Below, in pieces: positions 9,201 to 18,509 of a stretch of DNA of 64,000 nucleotides. The position numbers were made by a program, and so were the translations under genes. The stretch comes from G963667915 sp965197385 (GTDB lineage: Bacteria; Acidobacteriota; Vicinamibacteria; Vicinamibacterales; UBA823), in NCBI GenBank assembly GCA_965197385.1, contig CBDANA010000009.1:1128370-1192369 (forward strand), given 5' to 3'. The notes under the pieces are model-generated. The model was not told the DNA's origin. It saw only the letters and a program-made list of their open reading frames with translations, and did not search any database. Positions within the stretch are counted from its first letter, which is position 1, and the number at the start of each line of letters is the position of its first letter.

Positions 9201-9362
9201 AGGGGCCCGGGTGGGAATACGCGTGATCACTTTTGGGCGTCAAGGCGCCCGCCCAGCAAGGCGCGAGGAGCGCGCATATCGGGAGTATGTAAGCGACGAG
9301 CAACGATGCCGGGCGGGATGCATCGGCGGCCAGAATGGCACACGTATTCCCACCCGGGTCCT
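9201..9362. repeat. Palindromic repeat, copy A2 (162 bp)
   Basis: Left arm aggggcccgggtgggaatac and right arm gtattcccacccgggtcct are near-perfect inverse copies, although their sequence differs from the arms of A1 and A3. The core shares the AAGGCGCGAGGAGCG, TCGGGAGTATGT and GGGATGCATCGGCGGCC blocks. Flanks are TA on the left and TC on the right. The ribosome-binding site of the PspC gene begins immediately after the right arm. Confidence 0.8.
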
Positions 9363-9377
9363 CAGGAGGGCGACCCA

Positions 9378-9917
9378 ATGGCCTGCACGCGATGCCAGCA
9401 CGAGCTGCCGGATGATGCAAATTACTGCCTGAACTGCGGGGCCGATCAGCGAGCGCCGTCGCCACCACGCACTCGCCGGCCGCTACGACGGTCCATCGCC
9501 GATCGGAAGATCGCCGGGGTCTGCGGCGGGCTTGCCGAGTATCTCGGCGTCGAGGTGACAATCGTTCGGTTGCTGTGGGTCATCGTTGCGATCGTGCCGG
9601 GCGCGGTGTTCGGAGGCGTCATCGTCTATCTGGTGGCCTGGCTGTTGATGCCGGAGGACGAATCCTACACCGTGCGAGCCCGCCGCCAGCTGACTCGCTC
9701 GGCCGGGGACCGGAAGATCGCCGGCGTCTGCGGCGGCCTCGGCGAGTACTTCGGCGTCGACCCGACCGCGACCCGCTTGCTGTGGGCCGTCCTGTCGATC
9801 GTGCCGGGATTCATCATCGGCGGCGTGGCGGCGTATCTCGTGGCCTGGTTCATCATGCCGGCGCCAGCGAACGCCGCGACGGTGACACCGGTGCCGGCCA
9901 CCCCGCCGACCGCCTGA
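9378..9917 (+). CDS. Zinc-ribbon protein with two PspC domains
   Basis: 179 residues. An N-terminal zinc ribbon (CTRCQHEL ... YCLNCGAD) is followed by two tandem PspC domains (about residues 35-95 and 105-165). Each starts with the DRKIAGVCGGL motif and carries one membrane segment (LLWVIVAIVPGAVFGGVIVYLVAWLL; LLWAVLSIVPGFIIGG...). PspC proteins are inner-membrane components or regulators of envelope (phage-shock-type) stress. The duplicated PspC plus zinc ribbon suggests a stand-alone envelope protein, and no pspA or pspB lies beside it. ATG with SD AGGAGGG eight bases upstream. Confidence 0.88.
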   Translation: MACTRCQHELPDDANYCLNCGADQRAPSPPRTRRPLRRSIADRKIAGVCGGLAEYLGVEVTIVRLLWVIVAIVPGAVFGGVIVYLVAWLLMPEDESYTVRARRQLTRSAGDRKIAGVCGGLGEYFGVDPTATRLLWAVLSIVPGFIIGGVAAYLVAWFIMPAPANAATVTPVPATPPTA

Positions 9918-9949
9918 CGAGCAGGGCGGGAGCCACCCGATCACACTCC

Positions 9950-11229
9950 CGTCGTGCGCCGCCTGTGGCGCCGTCATCAGGCTGATGCCGATCGTCCCCG
10001 CGAACCCCGCCACGAAGCCCGGCCACATCTCGCACGCGAAGAGTACGAATCAGAAGATCGCCCGCGGCTCGGTCAATGCGAAGGCGAGAGCGATCAGGCC
10101 GATGACGACGGTCGTCAGCTTGCCGTACCTGGCCAGCCGGCGCTCGTCAAGGTCGGATCGCCACACCTGCTGCATGACATCGCGCACGACGGCCGACGAT
10201 GCCAGGATCAAGAGTGAGTCGACGGTCGACATGATCGCCGCCAGGACGATCACCGTGGACAGCCCGGTGAAGAGCGCCGGTAGCAGGTCCGTGCTCATCA
10301 ACGGCAGCACCGTTTCCGGATCGGCCAGGCCGGGAAACATGGCCCGCCCGGCCATGCCGGTCACCACGGCGCCGATGTCGAAGACGATGATGCACAACAC
10401 GGCAAGCAGACTCCCCGACACGATCTCCCGCTCCGATCGCGCCGCCATGAAGCGTGTCAGGAGCTGCGGTGCCCCGAGAAATGGCAGCCCGATCCCGGCA
10501 AAGCTGAGCGCACTGATCGCGCCGGCGCCCGACACCCCGAGTGCGCCCATCGGCGCCAGCAGCGCCGAATCGGCCGCGCGCAGGGCATCGATCATCGCCG
10601 TCCAGCCGCCGGCACTCACGACGCCGACGATCGGCAACACCGTCAGGCCGCCCAGCATCAGCATGCCTTGCAGTAAATCGCTGTAGGCCACCGCTTTAAA
10701 CCCGCCGACCGTCGTGTAGAAAAAGATGACCGCGGCGCCAATCAGCACCCCGGTCGCGTAGCCGGTGCCGAGAAACGCGTCGAACGCCTTACCGGACGCC
10801 GTGAACTGCGCGGCGCTGTAGGCCGTGACCATGCTGCCGATGATCACCACGCTCACCAGTCGCAGCGCATGCGTCGTGTCGTCGAATCTCGCCGTCAGGT
10901 AGTCGGCACTGTGATCGAATCGTACCGGTCGGTGGCCCGCTTGAACGGCAGGGCCACAACCGCCCAGCCGAGCGCGACCCCGAGCACCTCACCCAGCACG
11001 ACCCACAACGCATGCACGCCGACCATGTAGCCCATGCCAGTCAACCCGAGGAGCAGCCACCACTTTCCCCTGTGGCATTGGAGCTGAACGCGATGACCCA
11101 CGACGGCAGGCGCTTGCCGGCCAGGTAGTATCCGGCGAGGCTCCTGGAACCCTTGGCGCCCCACGCCCAGATGGCGAGTAGCACGACCAGGTAGATGACG
11201 AGGACCGTGATGATGGTCGTGGACGCCAT
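9950..11229 (-). pseudogene. Sodium:solute symporter (SSS/PutP family), degenerate
   Basis: Multi-pass sodium-coupled transporter of the SSF/PutP type, recognised from MASTTIITVLVIYLVV, the GYYLAGKRLPSWVIAFSSNATGESG signature and GIGLPFLGAPQLLTRFMA. The frame breaks near 11065 (SGGCSS instead of SGWLLLGLTG) and again near 10905 (VPTT instead of VPDYLTARF); each is repaired by one extra base. An in-frame TGA at about 10048-10050 replaces the expected Trp in AIF-W-FVLFA, and the C-terminal part beyond it appears shortened. Two indels plus a nonsense change make a true pseudogene likely. The upstream small gene overlaps its ATG. Confidence 0.8.
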
Positions 11230-11375
11230 TAGTCAGGCCGGGTCCGATCTCGGGAGGACAGATCGCCGCCCCGCCACCCGCGGTGGCGGAGGTAGAAGCG
11301 AAGCTCAATCGCCAGCCCGAGACCGACGGCGGCGACGAACAGGGCCCACACGGACCACCTCAGGCCAGCCAGCAT
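11229..11375 (-). CDS. Small membrane protein coupled to the SSS symporter
   Basis: 48 residues (MLAGLRWSVWALFVAAVGLG, then a basic tail HRGWRGGDLSSRDRTRPD). One membrane segment (about 8-24) and a charged C-terminus. Its TAA stop overlaps the symporter ATG as TAATG, which implies translational coupling. Small one- or two-helix proteins encoded directly before SSS transporters are known companions (DUF3311-like or MctS-type), so this may be an accessory subunit. No family match is certain at this length. It remains open although the symporter behind it is broken. Confidence 0.55.
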   Translation of the reverse strand: MLAGLRWSVWALFVAAVGLGLAIELRFYLRHRGWRGGDLSSRDRTRPD

Positions 11376-11462
11376 GATCGGAGTCGCCGCAGGACGCCCG
11401 GACCCGTGGATGCGGCAGCGCCATCCTATACATACCGTCAGGCCGGGCCGGCGTGACCGCGC

Positions 11463-12836
11463 ATGTCGTGCTATCCTGCGGCGGCCTACACGCGCAGGAT
11501 TCCCAGGCTCCGCATGGCCCTCAGCTGCCTGTTCGCTGCGTCACTGATGCTTGCCGTCGGCATGCCACCGTCGTCTGCCCAGACAGAGGATCTGCCGATC
11601 CTGTTCGTGCACGGGAACGGCGGCAGCGCGGCCTTGTGGCACACGATCGTCTGGCGGTTCGAGTCGAACGGCTACGATCCGTCGCTGTTGCACGCCGTCG
11701 ACATGCCCTCCCCCGCTGCGCCGGCCGACGACCGGCTGGACGAGCCGAATCGCAGCACGACGACGGACCAGCGCGTCGACCTGGCGGCCGCGGTCCGGCG
11801 CGTCCTCCACGCGACTGGCCAGAACCTGGTCATCCTGGTTGGCAGCTCACGCGGCGGCAATGCCATTCGGAACTACATCAAGACGGGCGGCGGCCACACG
11901 ACCGTCGCGCTGGCGATCCTCAGCGGCACACCGAGCCACGGCGTCTTCCGATCGTCGGACGCGCCGGGCAGCGAATTCAATCAGCTCGGGGAGTTCCTCT
12001 CCGCCCTCAACGCGGGGAGCGAGGTGCATCCGGACGTGCCGTTCGTGACGCTGCGCAGCGACTCGAACGACAAGTACGCCAAACCGGCCGTTCTCACCCA
12101 GACGAACGGCGAGGCGTTTGGCGCCGGGTACGACAGTCCGGCCCTGCGGGGCGCCCGGAACCTCGTCGTCAGCGGCCTCGACCATCGGGAGATTGCGTTT
12201 CACCCGCGGGCCTTCCGCGAAATCTATCGTGCCGCGACCGGCCGTCCGCCAGCCACGCTGGCCGTGGTGCCACAACCGCGCGTCGCCGTCAGCGGGCTCA
12301 TCAGCGGCTTCGCCAACGGCGAAGCCACCAACCTGCCGGTGGCGAACGCGGCGGTGACCGTGCACGAAGTTGATCCACTTACCGGTGCGCGCCTCGGCGC
12401 CCCGGTGCTGCGCACGACGACCGGACAGGATGGACGATGGGGACCGCTCTTTGGCGCGCCGACCGCCTATTACGAGCTCGTCGTCGCCGCCGACGGCTAC
12501 CCGACGACCCACGTCTACCGAACGCCCTTCCCCCGCTCGACGGATCTGGTCCGCATTCGGCTCGCACCGCTGCCGGACGGCTTCGCCGATGCGCCGGCAA
12601 TCGTGACGATGACGCGGCCGCGTGGCTACTTCGGCCACGGGCGCGACACGTTCACGATGGATGGGCGCGTCCCGGACGGCATCGCGCCCGGCGTGCCGAC
12701 CACCTCCGAGACCACCATGGTGTTCACGGATCCGGACGGCCGGTCGGTCGAGGTCGTCTTCAACGACGAGGCGCTGACGGTGCGGACGGCGCCACTTGCC
12801 GAGGGCCGCGCCGTCATCGCCGAGTTCCACTACTGA
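11463..12836 (+). CDS. Secreted alpha/beta hydrolase with C-terminal beta-sandwich region
   Basis: 457 residues, or 440 from the alternative start MALSCLF at 11514, which gives a cleaner signal peptide ending near SSAQ. The hydrolase core shows LFVHGNGGSAALW (oxyanion-hole region) and the nucleophile elbow GSSRGG (Ser ~129). A His candidate is SGLDHREIAFHP. Residues about 265-360 read as a carboxypeptidase-regulatory/CNA-B-like sandwich (VANAAVTVHEVD ... LRTTTGQDGRW), followed by another beta-rich region. This resembles extracellular esterases or lipases; substrate unknown. Its 3' end overlaps the convergent fxsA gene by seven bases. Confidence 0.78.
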   Translation: MSCYPAAAYTRRIPRLRMALSCLFAASLMLAVGMPPSSAQTEDLPILFVHGNGGSAALWHTIVWRFESNGYDPSLLHAVDMPSPAAPADDRLDEPNRSTTTDQRVDLAAAVRRVLHATGQNLVILVGSSRGGNAIRNYIKTGGGHTTVALAILSGTPSHGVFRSSDAPGSEFNQLGEFLSALNAGSEVHPDVPFVTLRSDSNDKYAKPAVLTQTNGEAFGAGYDSPALRGARNLVVSGLDHREIAFHPRAFREIYRAATGRPPATLAVVPQPRVAVSGLISGFANGEATNLPVANAAVTVHEVDPLTGARLGAPVLRTTTGQDGRWGPLFGAPTAYYELVVAADGYPTTHVYRTPFPRSTDLVRIRLAPLPDGFADAPAIVTMTRPRGYFGHGRDTFTMDGRVPDGIAPGVPTTSETTMVFTDPDGRSVEVVFNDEALTVRTAPLAEGRAVIAEFHY

Positions 12837-13279
12837 TTCAACGACGGCGGCCAGAGGTCGCGATCCGCACCGCCCGGCGGGCGCGGGCGGACATCAACGA
12901 CGACCCGTGCTCGTCCCTCCCGCGCGGCACGCTGAAGCCGCCGCCCCACCGCCCGCCGGATCACCCGCCGTGTCGCGGGCACGAGGCACAGGAATCCCAC
13001 CACGTCGGTGAGGAAGCCCGGCGTCATCAGGACGAGGCCGGCCACGAGAATCAGCACACCGTCCACGATCACCCCGCCCGGCATGCGACCGGCGGCCGTC
13101 TCTCGCTCGATCTGCCGCAGCACACCGAGACCCTGCCGGCTCGCCAGCGACGCCCCGAGCACGCCCGTCGCAACGATCAGCAGGAGCGTCATCGCCGTGC
13201 CGATCCGCGACCCGACCTCGATGAGCAGAGCGAGCTCGGTCGCCGGCACCAGAATGAAGAGCAGCAGCAGCTTGGCCAT
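12830..13279 (-). CDS. fxsA: FxsA family cytoplasmic-membrane protein
   Basis: 149 residues. FxsA is an inner-membrane protein that, when overproduced in E. coli, relieves exclusion of phage T7 by F PifA. Visible are the hydrophobic N-terminus (MAKLLLLFILVPATELALLIEVG), a second membrane segment and the family signature GVLGASLASRQGLGVLRQI ... LMTPGFLTDVVGFLCLVP. The start at 13279 gives the canonical FxsA N-terminus; the same frame remains open far upstream but only antisense to the phosphodiesterase gene. The C-terminal ~45 residues are Arg/Pro-rich and unconserved. Confidence 0.88.
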   Translation of the reverse strand: MAKLLLLFILVPATELALLIEVGSRIGTAMTLLLIVATGVLGASLASRQGLGVLRQIERETAAGRMPGGVIVDGVLILVAGLVLMTPGFLTDVVGFLCLVPATRRVIRRAVGRRLQRAAREGRARVVVDVRPRPPGGADRDLWPPSLNQ

Positions 13280-13312
13280 TCGCTCGATCGTCGCACATAA
13301 TCGACCGACGGT

Positions 13313-14305
13313 GTGAACGCGCTCGATCCAGCTATGGACACGAACAACCTCATTGCACTTCCCGAACGCCACACCCGACAATCGGCGATCCGCTGGATCG
13401 CCGTCCTGGCCCTGGCGCTCGGCTCGCTGTCGCTCGCCCCCGGCCAGTCGCTGGACAAGGCACTCGTCGCGCACCGCGGGGCCTCGGCCTATGCGCCGGA
13501 ACACACACTCGCCGCGTACCGGCTTGCCGTCGAACAAGGGGCAGACTTCGTGGAGCAGGACCTCGGCGTGACCCAGGACGGCGTCCTCGTCTGCCTGCAC
13601 GACGACACGCTGGAGCGCACGACTAACGTGCGTGAGCTCTTTCCCGGCCGCTTCGTGGAGGAAGAAATCAATGGCCGCATGCGCCAGCGCTGGCGCGTCC
13701 GCGATCTGACCTTGGCCGAGGTCAAGCGCCTGGACGCGGGCAGCTGGTTCGGTGAGGCGTTCGTGGGAGCGCAGGTTCCGACTTGGCAGGAAGCGATCGA
13801 CCTGATTCGCGGGGACGCCGGCCTGTATCCCGAGCTGAAGTCGCCGGCCGGCTACGCGGCGCTCGGCATCGACATGCCGGGCCTCATCATCGACGCGCTG
13901 CGGCAAAATGGCCTGGACACGGCCGGCGCCGACCCCGACACGCCGGTCATTCTCCAGTCGTTCGACGCCAGCAGTCTGCGGCGGCTGGCCGACGAGCTCC
14001 CGACGCTGCCGCGTGTCTTCCTGTTCGGCGCCAGCGACCCCGACCTGCCCGTCACCGACGCACGGTTGCGCGAGATCGCGACGTTCGCCACCGGTATCGG
14101 ACCCGCCAAGGCGATCATCACCGCGCAGCCGGATCTGGTCGAGCGAGCCCACGCGCTGGGCCTGACGGTGACGCCCTACACGTTCCGGTCCAGCGCGACC
14201 GGACGCTTCGACAGCGTCGCGGACGAGATGCGGTATTTTCTCTTCACGCTGGGCGTCGACGCGCTCTTCACCGACAACCCGGACCAGTTCCCACGGCGTC
14301 CCTGA
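13313..14305 (+). CDS. Glycerophosphodiester phosphodiesterase, periplasmic (GlpQ/GDPD family)
   Basis: Hydrolyses glycerophosphodiesters to glycerol-3-phosphate and an alcohol. 330 residues (GTG start), or 323 from ATG 13334. The N-terminal hydrophobic stretch IAVLALALGSLSLAPGQS looks like a signal peptide. Catalytic signature: VAHRGASAYAPEHT (H54, R55, E63), the metal ligands in FVEQDLGVTQDG (E81, D83) and the general acid in CLHDDTLERTT (H96). The C-terminal GVDALFTDNPDQF closes the TIM barrel. All family motifs are present and the length suits the periplasmic GlpQ type. It is transcribed divergently from fxsA. Confidence 0.9.
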   Translation: MNALDPAMDTNNLIALPERHTRQSAIRWIAVLALALGSLSLAPGQSLDKALVAHRGASAYAPEHTLAAYRLAVEQGADFVEQDLGVTQDGVLVCLHDDTLERTTNVRELFPGRFVEEEINGRMRQRWRVRDLTLAEVKRLDAGSWFGEAFVGAQVPTWQEAIDLIRGDAGLYPELKSPAGYAALGIDMPGLIIDALRQNGLDTAGADPDTPVILQSFDASSLRRLADELPTLPRVFLFGASDPDLPVTDARLREIATFATGIGPAKAIITAQPDLVERAHALGLTVTPYTFRSSATGRFDSVADEMRYFLFTLGVDALFTDNPDQFPRRP

Positions 14306-14312
14306 GCCGCCG

Positions 14313-15270
14313 CTATTCGGCACCCCCGGCGACCATGAGATCGACCGTGCCCAGCGTCGAGAACACGAGGCGCGCCGAATCGCCCGGCCCCACCGGCGGC
14401 GGTGTCACGACCGTACCCGTGATGACGACGTCGCCGGTCTCCAGGTAGTAGCCGTAGGCAATCAGTTCGTTGCCAGCCAGACCACGCCTGCGATCGGATC
14501 GCGCCCCATCACGTACGACGTGCGGCCCTCGCCCGTCGCTTGCCCGTTCACCTCGACCGTCACGCGCTCGTCCGCCCAGTCCACCTCGTCGGCCGAGACC
14601 CGCGTGTCACCGAACAACACTGCGATGTGGAACACATTGTCAACGATGCCGTGATCGTGCGTGTTCGGTCCGTTCCCATCCGGCCCGACCCGGGCATTCA
14701 GGAGCTCGATGACGCCACAGACTTCCTCCACCGCACCCAGCACGTCGTCACGCGTCACCATCGGACCAGGCAGATCCTGGCTCAGCCAGACGGCGACCTC
14801 AGCCTCGACGAGCGCCCGGCCGTCGACGAACCGACCGGTGGGCGCCGGCTCGCCCGGCACCAAGACGTTCGAGGTCAGGATGTGCCCGAACACCGGGTCA
14901 ATGCCGACGCGGGGGTCGGTCTGCCGAGACCATCCGATCTTCCATCCCACGCGTGGGTCTGTCGGCACCTTCCGCTCGAGCCGCATCAGCTGGGTGGCGT
15001 AGGCGCGATCGCGATCGAGGCTCGGAAAGTGCTGTGACAGCTCGACCGACACCACGCCCTGCTGCTCGACAGCCAGCATGTGCTCGAGAATCTCTTGTCC
15101 GTCGAGTCGGGCGATAGCGACTCGATCACCGCGGCACGGACCGCAGCCTCGGCGGGGGGCGCCTCGGCCGGTTCCGGTGAGCCGCTGCAGGCGGCTATCA
15201 GCGCGAGCAGCGCCCACGGCGCGACCCGCGATGCGAGGTGGCGTGCCAGCCAGTGTGCGTAACCAGACAT
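14313..15270 (-). pseudogene. Lipoprotein-like 2-keto-4-pentenoate hydratase (MhpD/FAH-fold), frameshifted
   Basis: The N-terminus (MSGYAHWLARH ... ALLALIAACSGSPEP) is a lipoprotein signal with lipobox IAAC, in one frame. The body (IARLDGQEILEHMLAVEQQG, VGWKIGWSRQTDPRVGI, TGRFVDGRALVEAEVAVWL, GVIELLNAR) is in a second frame. The C-terminus (NELIAYGYYLETGDVVITGT to DLMVAGGAE) is in a third. Each junction (near 15105 and 14465) needs one added base. The enzyme family hydrates 2-oxopent-4-enoate in aromatic catabolism and has a fumarylacetoacetase-like fold. A secreted lipoprotein version is unusual and may have another substrate. Stop TAG is at 14315-14313. Confidence 0.72.
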
Positions 15271-15336
15271 CGGTGGCCTCCGAGCGGAAACGGAACAGCG
15301 CCCATCGGACACCCTAGCCCGTCGGCGGCGGGACTT

Positions 15337-16869
15337 TCACCACGGGCTGTTAACGCCGAGCAACGGCAATGCTACCCAATAGGCCAGGGAGGTCAAGAGA
15401 CCGATCCCAATCACATTCAGCCAGAGGCCGGTCCGGCGCATGTCTCCGATCGCCACGTGACCCGAGGCGAACACGATCGCATTGGGCGGGGTCGCGACCG
15501 GCAGCATGAACGCCCACGACGCAGCGACCGCCGCGGGAACCGTCAGCAGGAACGGATGCACGCCGAGCCCAGGTGCGATTCCGGCGAGAATCGGGACGAA
15601 CGTGGCGGCCGTCGCCGTGTTGCTCGTCAACTCGGTCAGAAAGATGACCAACGTGACTACGAGCAGGATCAGCGCCCAGCTCGGCAGCCCTCGCCAACCC
15701 GCCACCTGGTGCCCGAGAAACTCTCCCACGCCGCTGGTCTGAATCGACGCCGCCAGGCTGAGGCCGCCGCCAAACAACAGGAGAATTCCCCAGGGCAGGC
15801 GCTGCGCATCTCGCCAGCGCATCACGGCGCTGCCGTCGCCGGACCGCGAGGGGATGACGAATAGACTCAGGGCGGCGATCATCGCGATTCCGGGATCGGT
15901 CAGGCCGGCCAGGGGACGGTACCCGCCAATCTCCCACTCGACCAGCCAGGCGCGTCCGATCCAGCCCAGCGCCGCCGCCGCGAAGACGGTCGCCGTAACG
16001 CGCTCGGCCCAGCGCATCGGCGGCAGCGCCGCATGCGCCTGACGAATGGCCGCGCGGCCCCCACGCGACCGTGACGGAAGGGGAAAGAGGATGTGCGTGA
16101 GGAGATACCACGCCACGGGCAAGAACAGTACGACCAGCGGCACCCCCATCGCCATCCACCGGGCGAAGCTGATGTCCTGGCCGAGGACCTCACGAGCGTA
16201 GGACACGAGGAAGAGGTTGGGCGGCGACCCGATGATCGTACCCACGCCGCCGATCGACGCGGCGTAGGCGATACCGAGCATCAGGCACACACCCAGGTGC
16301 CGCTGCGACTCCACGACCCGGTCATCCGCCCCTCCGCCCTCACTCCGTTCGGAGACCATCGCGATCACGCTGAGGGCGATCGGCAGCATCATGATGGCCG
16401 TCGCGGTGTTCGACAGCCACATGCTAAGTCCGGCGGTGATCATCATGAAGCCGGCGACGATGCGCGGAGGGTTCGTCCCGACAATCGACAGCGTCACCAG
16501 CGCGATCCGCCGGTGCAACTCCCACCGCTGCATCGACAACGAGAGGACGAACCCGCCCATGAAGAGGAAGATCAGCTCGTGCGCGTAGGGCGCGGCGATC
16601 TCCCGCATCGTGCCGACGCCAGCCAGCGGCAACACCACCAGGGGAATGAGCGCGGTTGCGGGGATCTCGATCGCTTCGGTCAGCCACCAGATCGCCATCC
16701 AGACGGCGATCGCCACTGTCACCCGACCGGCATGGCTGAACGGCACGTCCCCGAGATCGCCCGCGGCGTACTGCTGCGGTAGCGCGGCGTACACGATCAC
16801 CGCAACGAGCGGACCGGCCAGGCGCGCGCCGCGCCGAACGGCCGCGGGCCAGCGAAGCACCGCCGTCAT
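15337..16869 (-). CDS. SLC13/DASS-family sodium:dicarboxylate-type symporter
   Basis: 510-residue membrane transporter with about 11-13 hydrophobic segments. The two family hairpin signatures are present: SMWLSNTATAIMMLPIA with IGGVGTIIGSPPNLF in the first half, and TELTSNTATAATFVPIL with PVATPPNAIVFASG in the second half. SNT motifs in both repeats are the sodium/substrate sites of the DASS family, which takes up succinate, malate, fumarate or citrate (some members take up sulfate). Its start ATG overlaps the 3' end of the protease gene (ATGA), so the two are co-translated. Confidence 0.9.
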   Translation of the reverse strand: MTAVLRWPAAVRRGARLAGPLVAVIVYAALPQQYAAGDLGDVPFSHAGRVTVAIAVWMAIWWLTEAIEIPATALIPLVVLPLAGVGTMREIAAPYAHELIFLFMGGFVLSLSMQRWELHRRIALVTLSIVGTNPPRIVAGFMMITAGLSMWLSNTATAIMMLPIALSVIAMVSERSEGGGADDRVVESQRHLGVCLMLGIAYAASIGGVGTIIGSPPNLFLVSYAREVLGQDISFARWMAMGVPLVVLFLPVAWYLLTHILFPLPSRSRGGRAAIRQAHAALPPMRWAERVTATVFAAAALGWIGRAWLVEWEIGGYRPLAGLTDPGIAMIAALSLFVIPSRSGDGSAVMRWRDAQRLPWGILLLFGGGLSLAASIQTSGVGEFLGHQVAGWRGLPSWALILLVVTLVIFLTELTSNTATAATFVPILAGIAPGLGVHPFLLTVPAAVAASWAFMLPVATPPNAIVFASGHVAIGDMRRTGLWLNVIGIGLLTSLAYWVALPLLGVNSPW

Positions 16870-18299
16870 TCCTTGACGAACGCGACGAAGTGTAGCGTGC
16901 CGGCGCGCTCGACGTGAACGACCACCGGATCGCCGGTCGCGAGCGACGCGAGCACCTGCCGCAACTCGGCCAGGCTTGGAATCGGGTGCCGATTGACCGC
17001 GTAGATTACATCGCCCGGATAGAGCGCTCCGTCACGCGCCAGGACCGCATCCTCCGTCACGGCCGCTACGACCACGCCGGTCGGCTGCCGAAGCGACGGC
17101 AACATGGCGTGCACGTTCGCATCGAGATCCAATCCGAGAATTCCCAGTGACGGGACCAGGTGTTGGTCCGGATGGATGAGGCTCTGGAAACGCTGCGGAT
17201 CGTCGGCGCGCTCGATGACCGCGACGAAGAACGTGCATGGCCTCGCCCCCCGGAGCACCTCCAGCCGCACAGTGTCCCCGACGGCGCGACTGTAGAGATT
17301 GACCTGGAATTGACGGGCGTTCTCCATCGGCTTCCGGTCCAGCGACACGACCACGTCGCCGGGGCGCAATCCAGCCCGCGCGGCGGGATCGCCCGGAAAC
17401 ACGTCGCTCAGCACCACCCCCCAGTCTCTGGCAAGTCCCAAGCCGGCCGCGAGACTCGGCGTGATCGTCTGCGGGTTCGCGCCCAGCTCGCCGCGTCGCA
17501 CCCGGCCGAACTTCCAAATCTGCTCGTAGACGTTCTTCACGATGTTGCTGGGCGCCGCGAATCCGATCCCCTCGTTCCCGCCCGACTGCGACAGGATCAA
17601 CGTGTTGATCCCGACCACGCGGCCGACCGTATCGACGAGCGGTCCGCCGCTGTTACCGGGATTGATGGACGCGTCGGTCTGGATGTAGATCATCGGATCG
17701 TCTGGCTCGAGCTGGCGCGCCACCGAGCTGACCACACCCAGCGTGGCCGAATTCGTGAGGCCGAGCGGACTCCCGAACGCCATCACGACCTGGCCCATCC
17801 GCAGGCTGTCGGAATCGTCCAGCGTCAGAAACGGCAGATCGAACGCTTCGATCTTCAGCACCGCTAAGTCGGTCTCGCGATCGACACCCACGATCTGCGC
17901 CTCGAGCAGTCGGCCTCGCGCGCGCAAGATGGATCGACGCTCGTCCGGCGCGTTCACGGCGCCGGCCAACTCCACCCGCACCCGCGCCGCCCCCTGGACG
18001 ACATGGGCATTCGTGACGATGTGGCCGGTCGCGGCCACGATCACGCCGGAGCCCCGACTGCGCCGCGTCGGCAGCAGCTGCTCGCTCGGCCGACGGCGCC
18101 CTTCCTGGGGTACGTAGCCGGACACGAAGATCTGGACGACGGCCGGACCGACGCGCCGCGACAGATCCTCCAACGCGTCACTGAAGGTCGCGAGGTCTGG
18201 CACCGGCGCCAGGGCCGGCGCTTGTGCCGAGACCGCGCCCTGCAGGAAGGGCGTCAGCAGCAGGTACGTCACGACGACAACACAGAGTCTCCAGTTCAC
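16866..18299 (-). CDS. HtrA/DegP-like serine protease with two PDZ domains
   Basis: 477 residues, envelope quality-control protease of family S1C. Signal peptide at about 1-25 (VVVVTYLLLTPFLQGAVSAQA). The trypsin-like domain carries the triad His99 (IVTNAHVV), Asp144 (RETDLAVL) and Ser217 (NPGNSGGPL). Two PDZ regions follow at about 275-365 (VFPGDPAARAGLRPGDVV) and 375-470 (ALYPGDVIYAVNRHPI). Cluster with an SLC13 transporter by a 4-base overlap is unusual and does not suggest a specific substrate. All catalytic residues are intact. Confidence 0.92.
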   Translation of the reverse strand: MNWRLCVVVVTYLLLTPFLQGAVSAQAPALAPVPDLATFSDALEDLSRRVGPAVVQIFVSGYVPQEGRRRPSEQLLPTRRSRGSGVIVAATGHIVTNAHVVQGAARVRVELAGAVNAPDERRSILRARGRLLEAQIVGVDRETDLAVLKIEAFDLPFLTLDDSDSLRMGQVVMAFGSPLGLTNSATLGVVSSVARQLEPDDPMIYIQTDASINPGNSGGPLVDTVGRVVGINTLILSQSGGNEGIGFAAPSNIVKNVYEQIWKFGRVRRGELGANPQTITPSLAAGLGLARDWGVVLSDVFPGDPAARAGLRPGDVVVSLDRKPMENARQFQVNLYSRAVGDTVRLEVLRGARPCTFFVAVIERADDPQRFQSLIHPDQHLVPSLGILGLDLDANVHAMLPSLRQPTGVVVAAVTEDAVLARDGALYPGDVIYAVNRHPIPSLAELRQVLASLATGDPVVVHVERAGTLHFVAFVKE

Positions 18300-18509
18300 G
18301 CGTCGCTACTCCGCTTTCAGCTTACTCGATGAGCCCAGCACCGTCCCGGTCAGCGCCCGGTGCAGAAACACCCGCCGCGGAGCCTTCTCGACCATGTCAG
18401 CCACTGCGCCTCCGCGTCACGACTCGAGCGATTCTACCGTCATAACACTCCGTTTCGCGAGACCCTCCCCCCGTGGTATCGTGGATCCGTTCAGAGAGAA
18501 AGGTCACCC

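Noticed and set aside
10048..10050. TGA in the SSS symporter as selenocysteine
   Set aside because: The position corresponds to a conserved Trp and the gene has other frameshifts, so nonsense mutation is the simpler reading.
12830..14323. A 497-codon minus-strand frame containing fxsA
   Set aside because: Only the last 149 codons have family sequence; the rest is antisense to the phosphodiesterase gene and Arg-rich.
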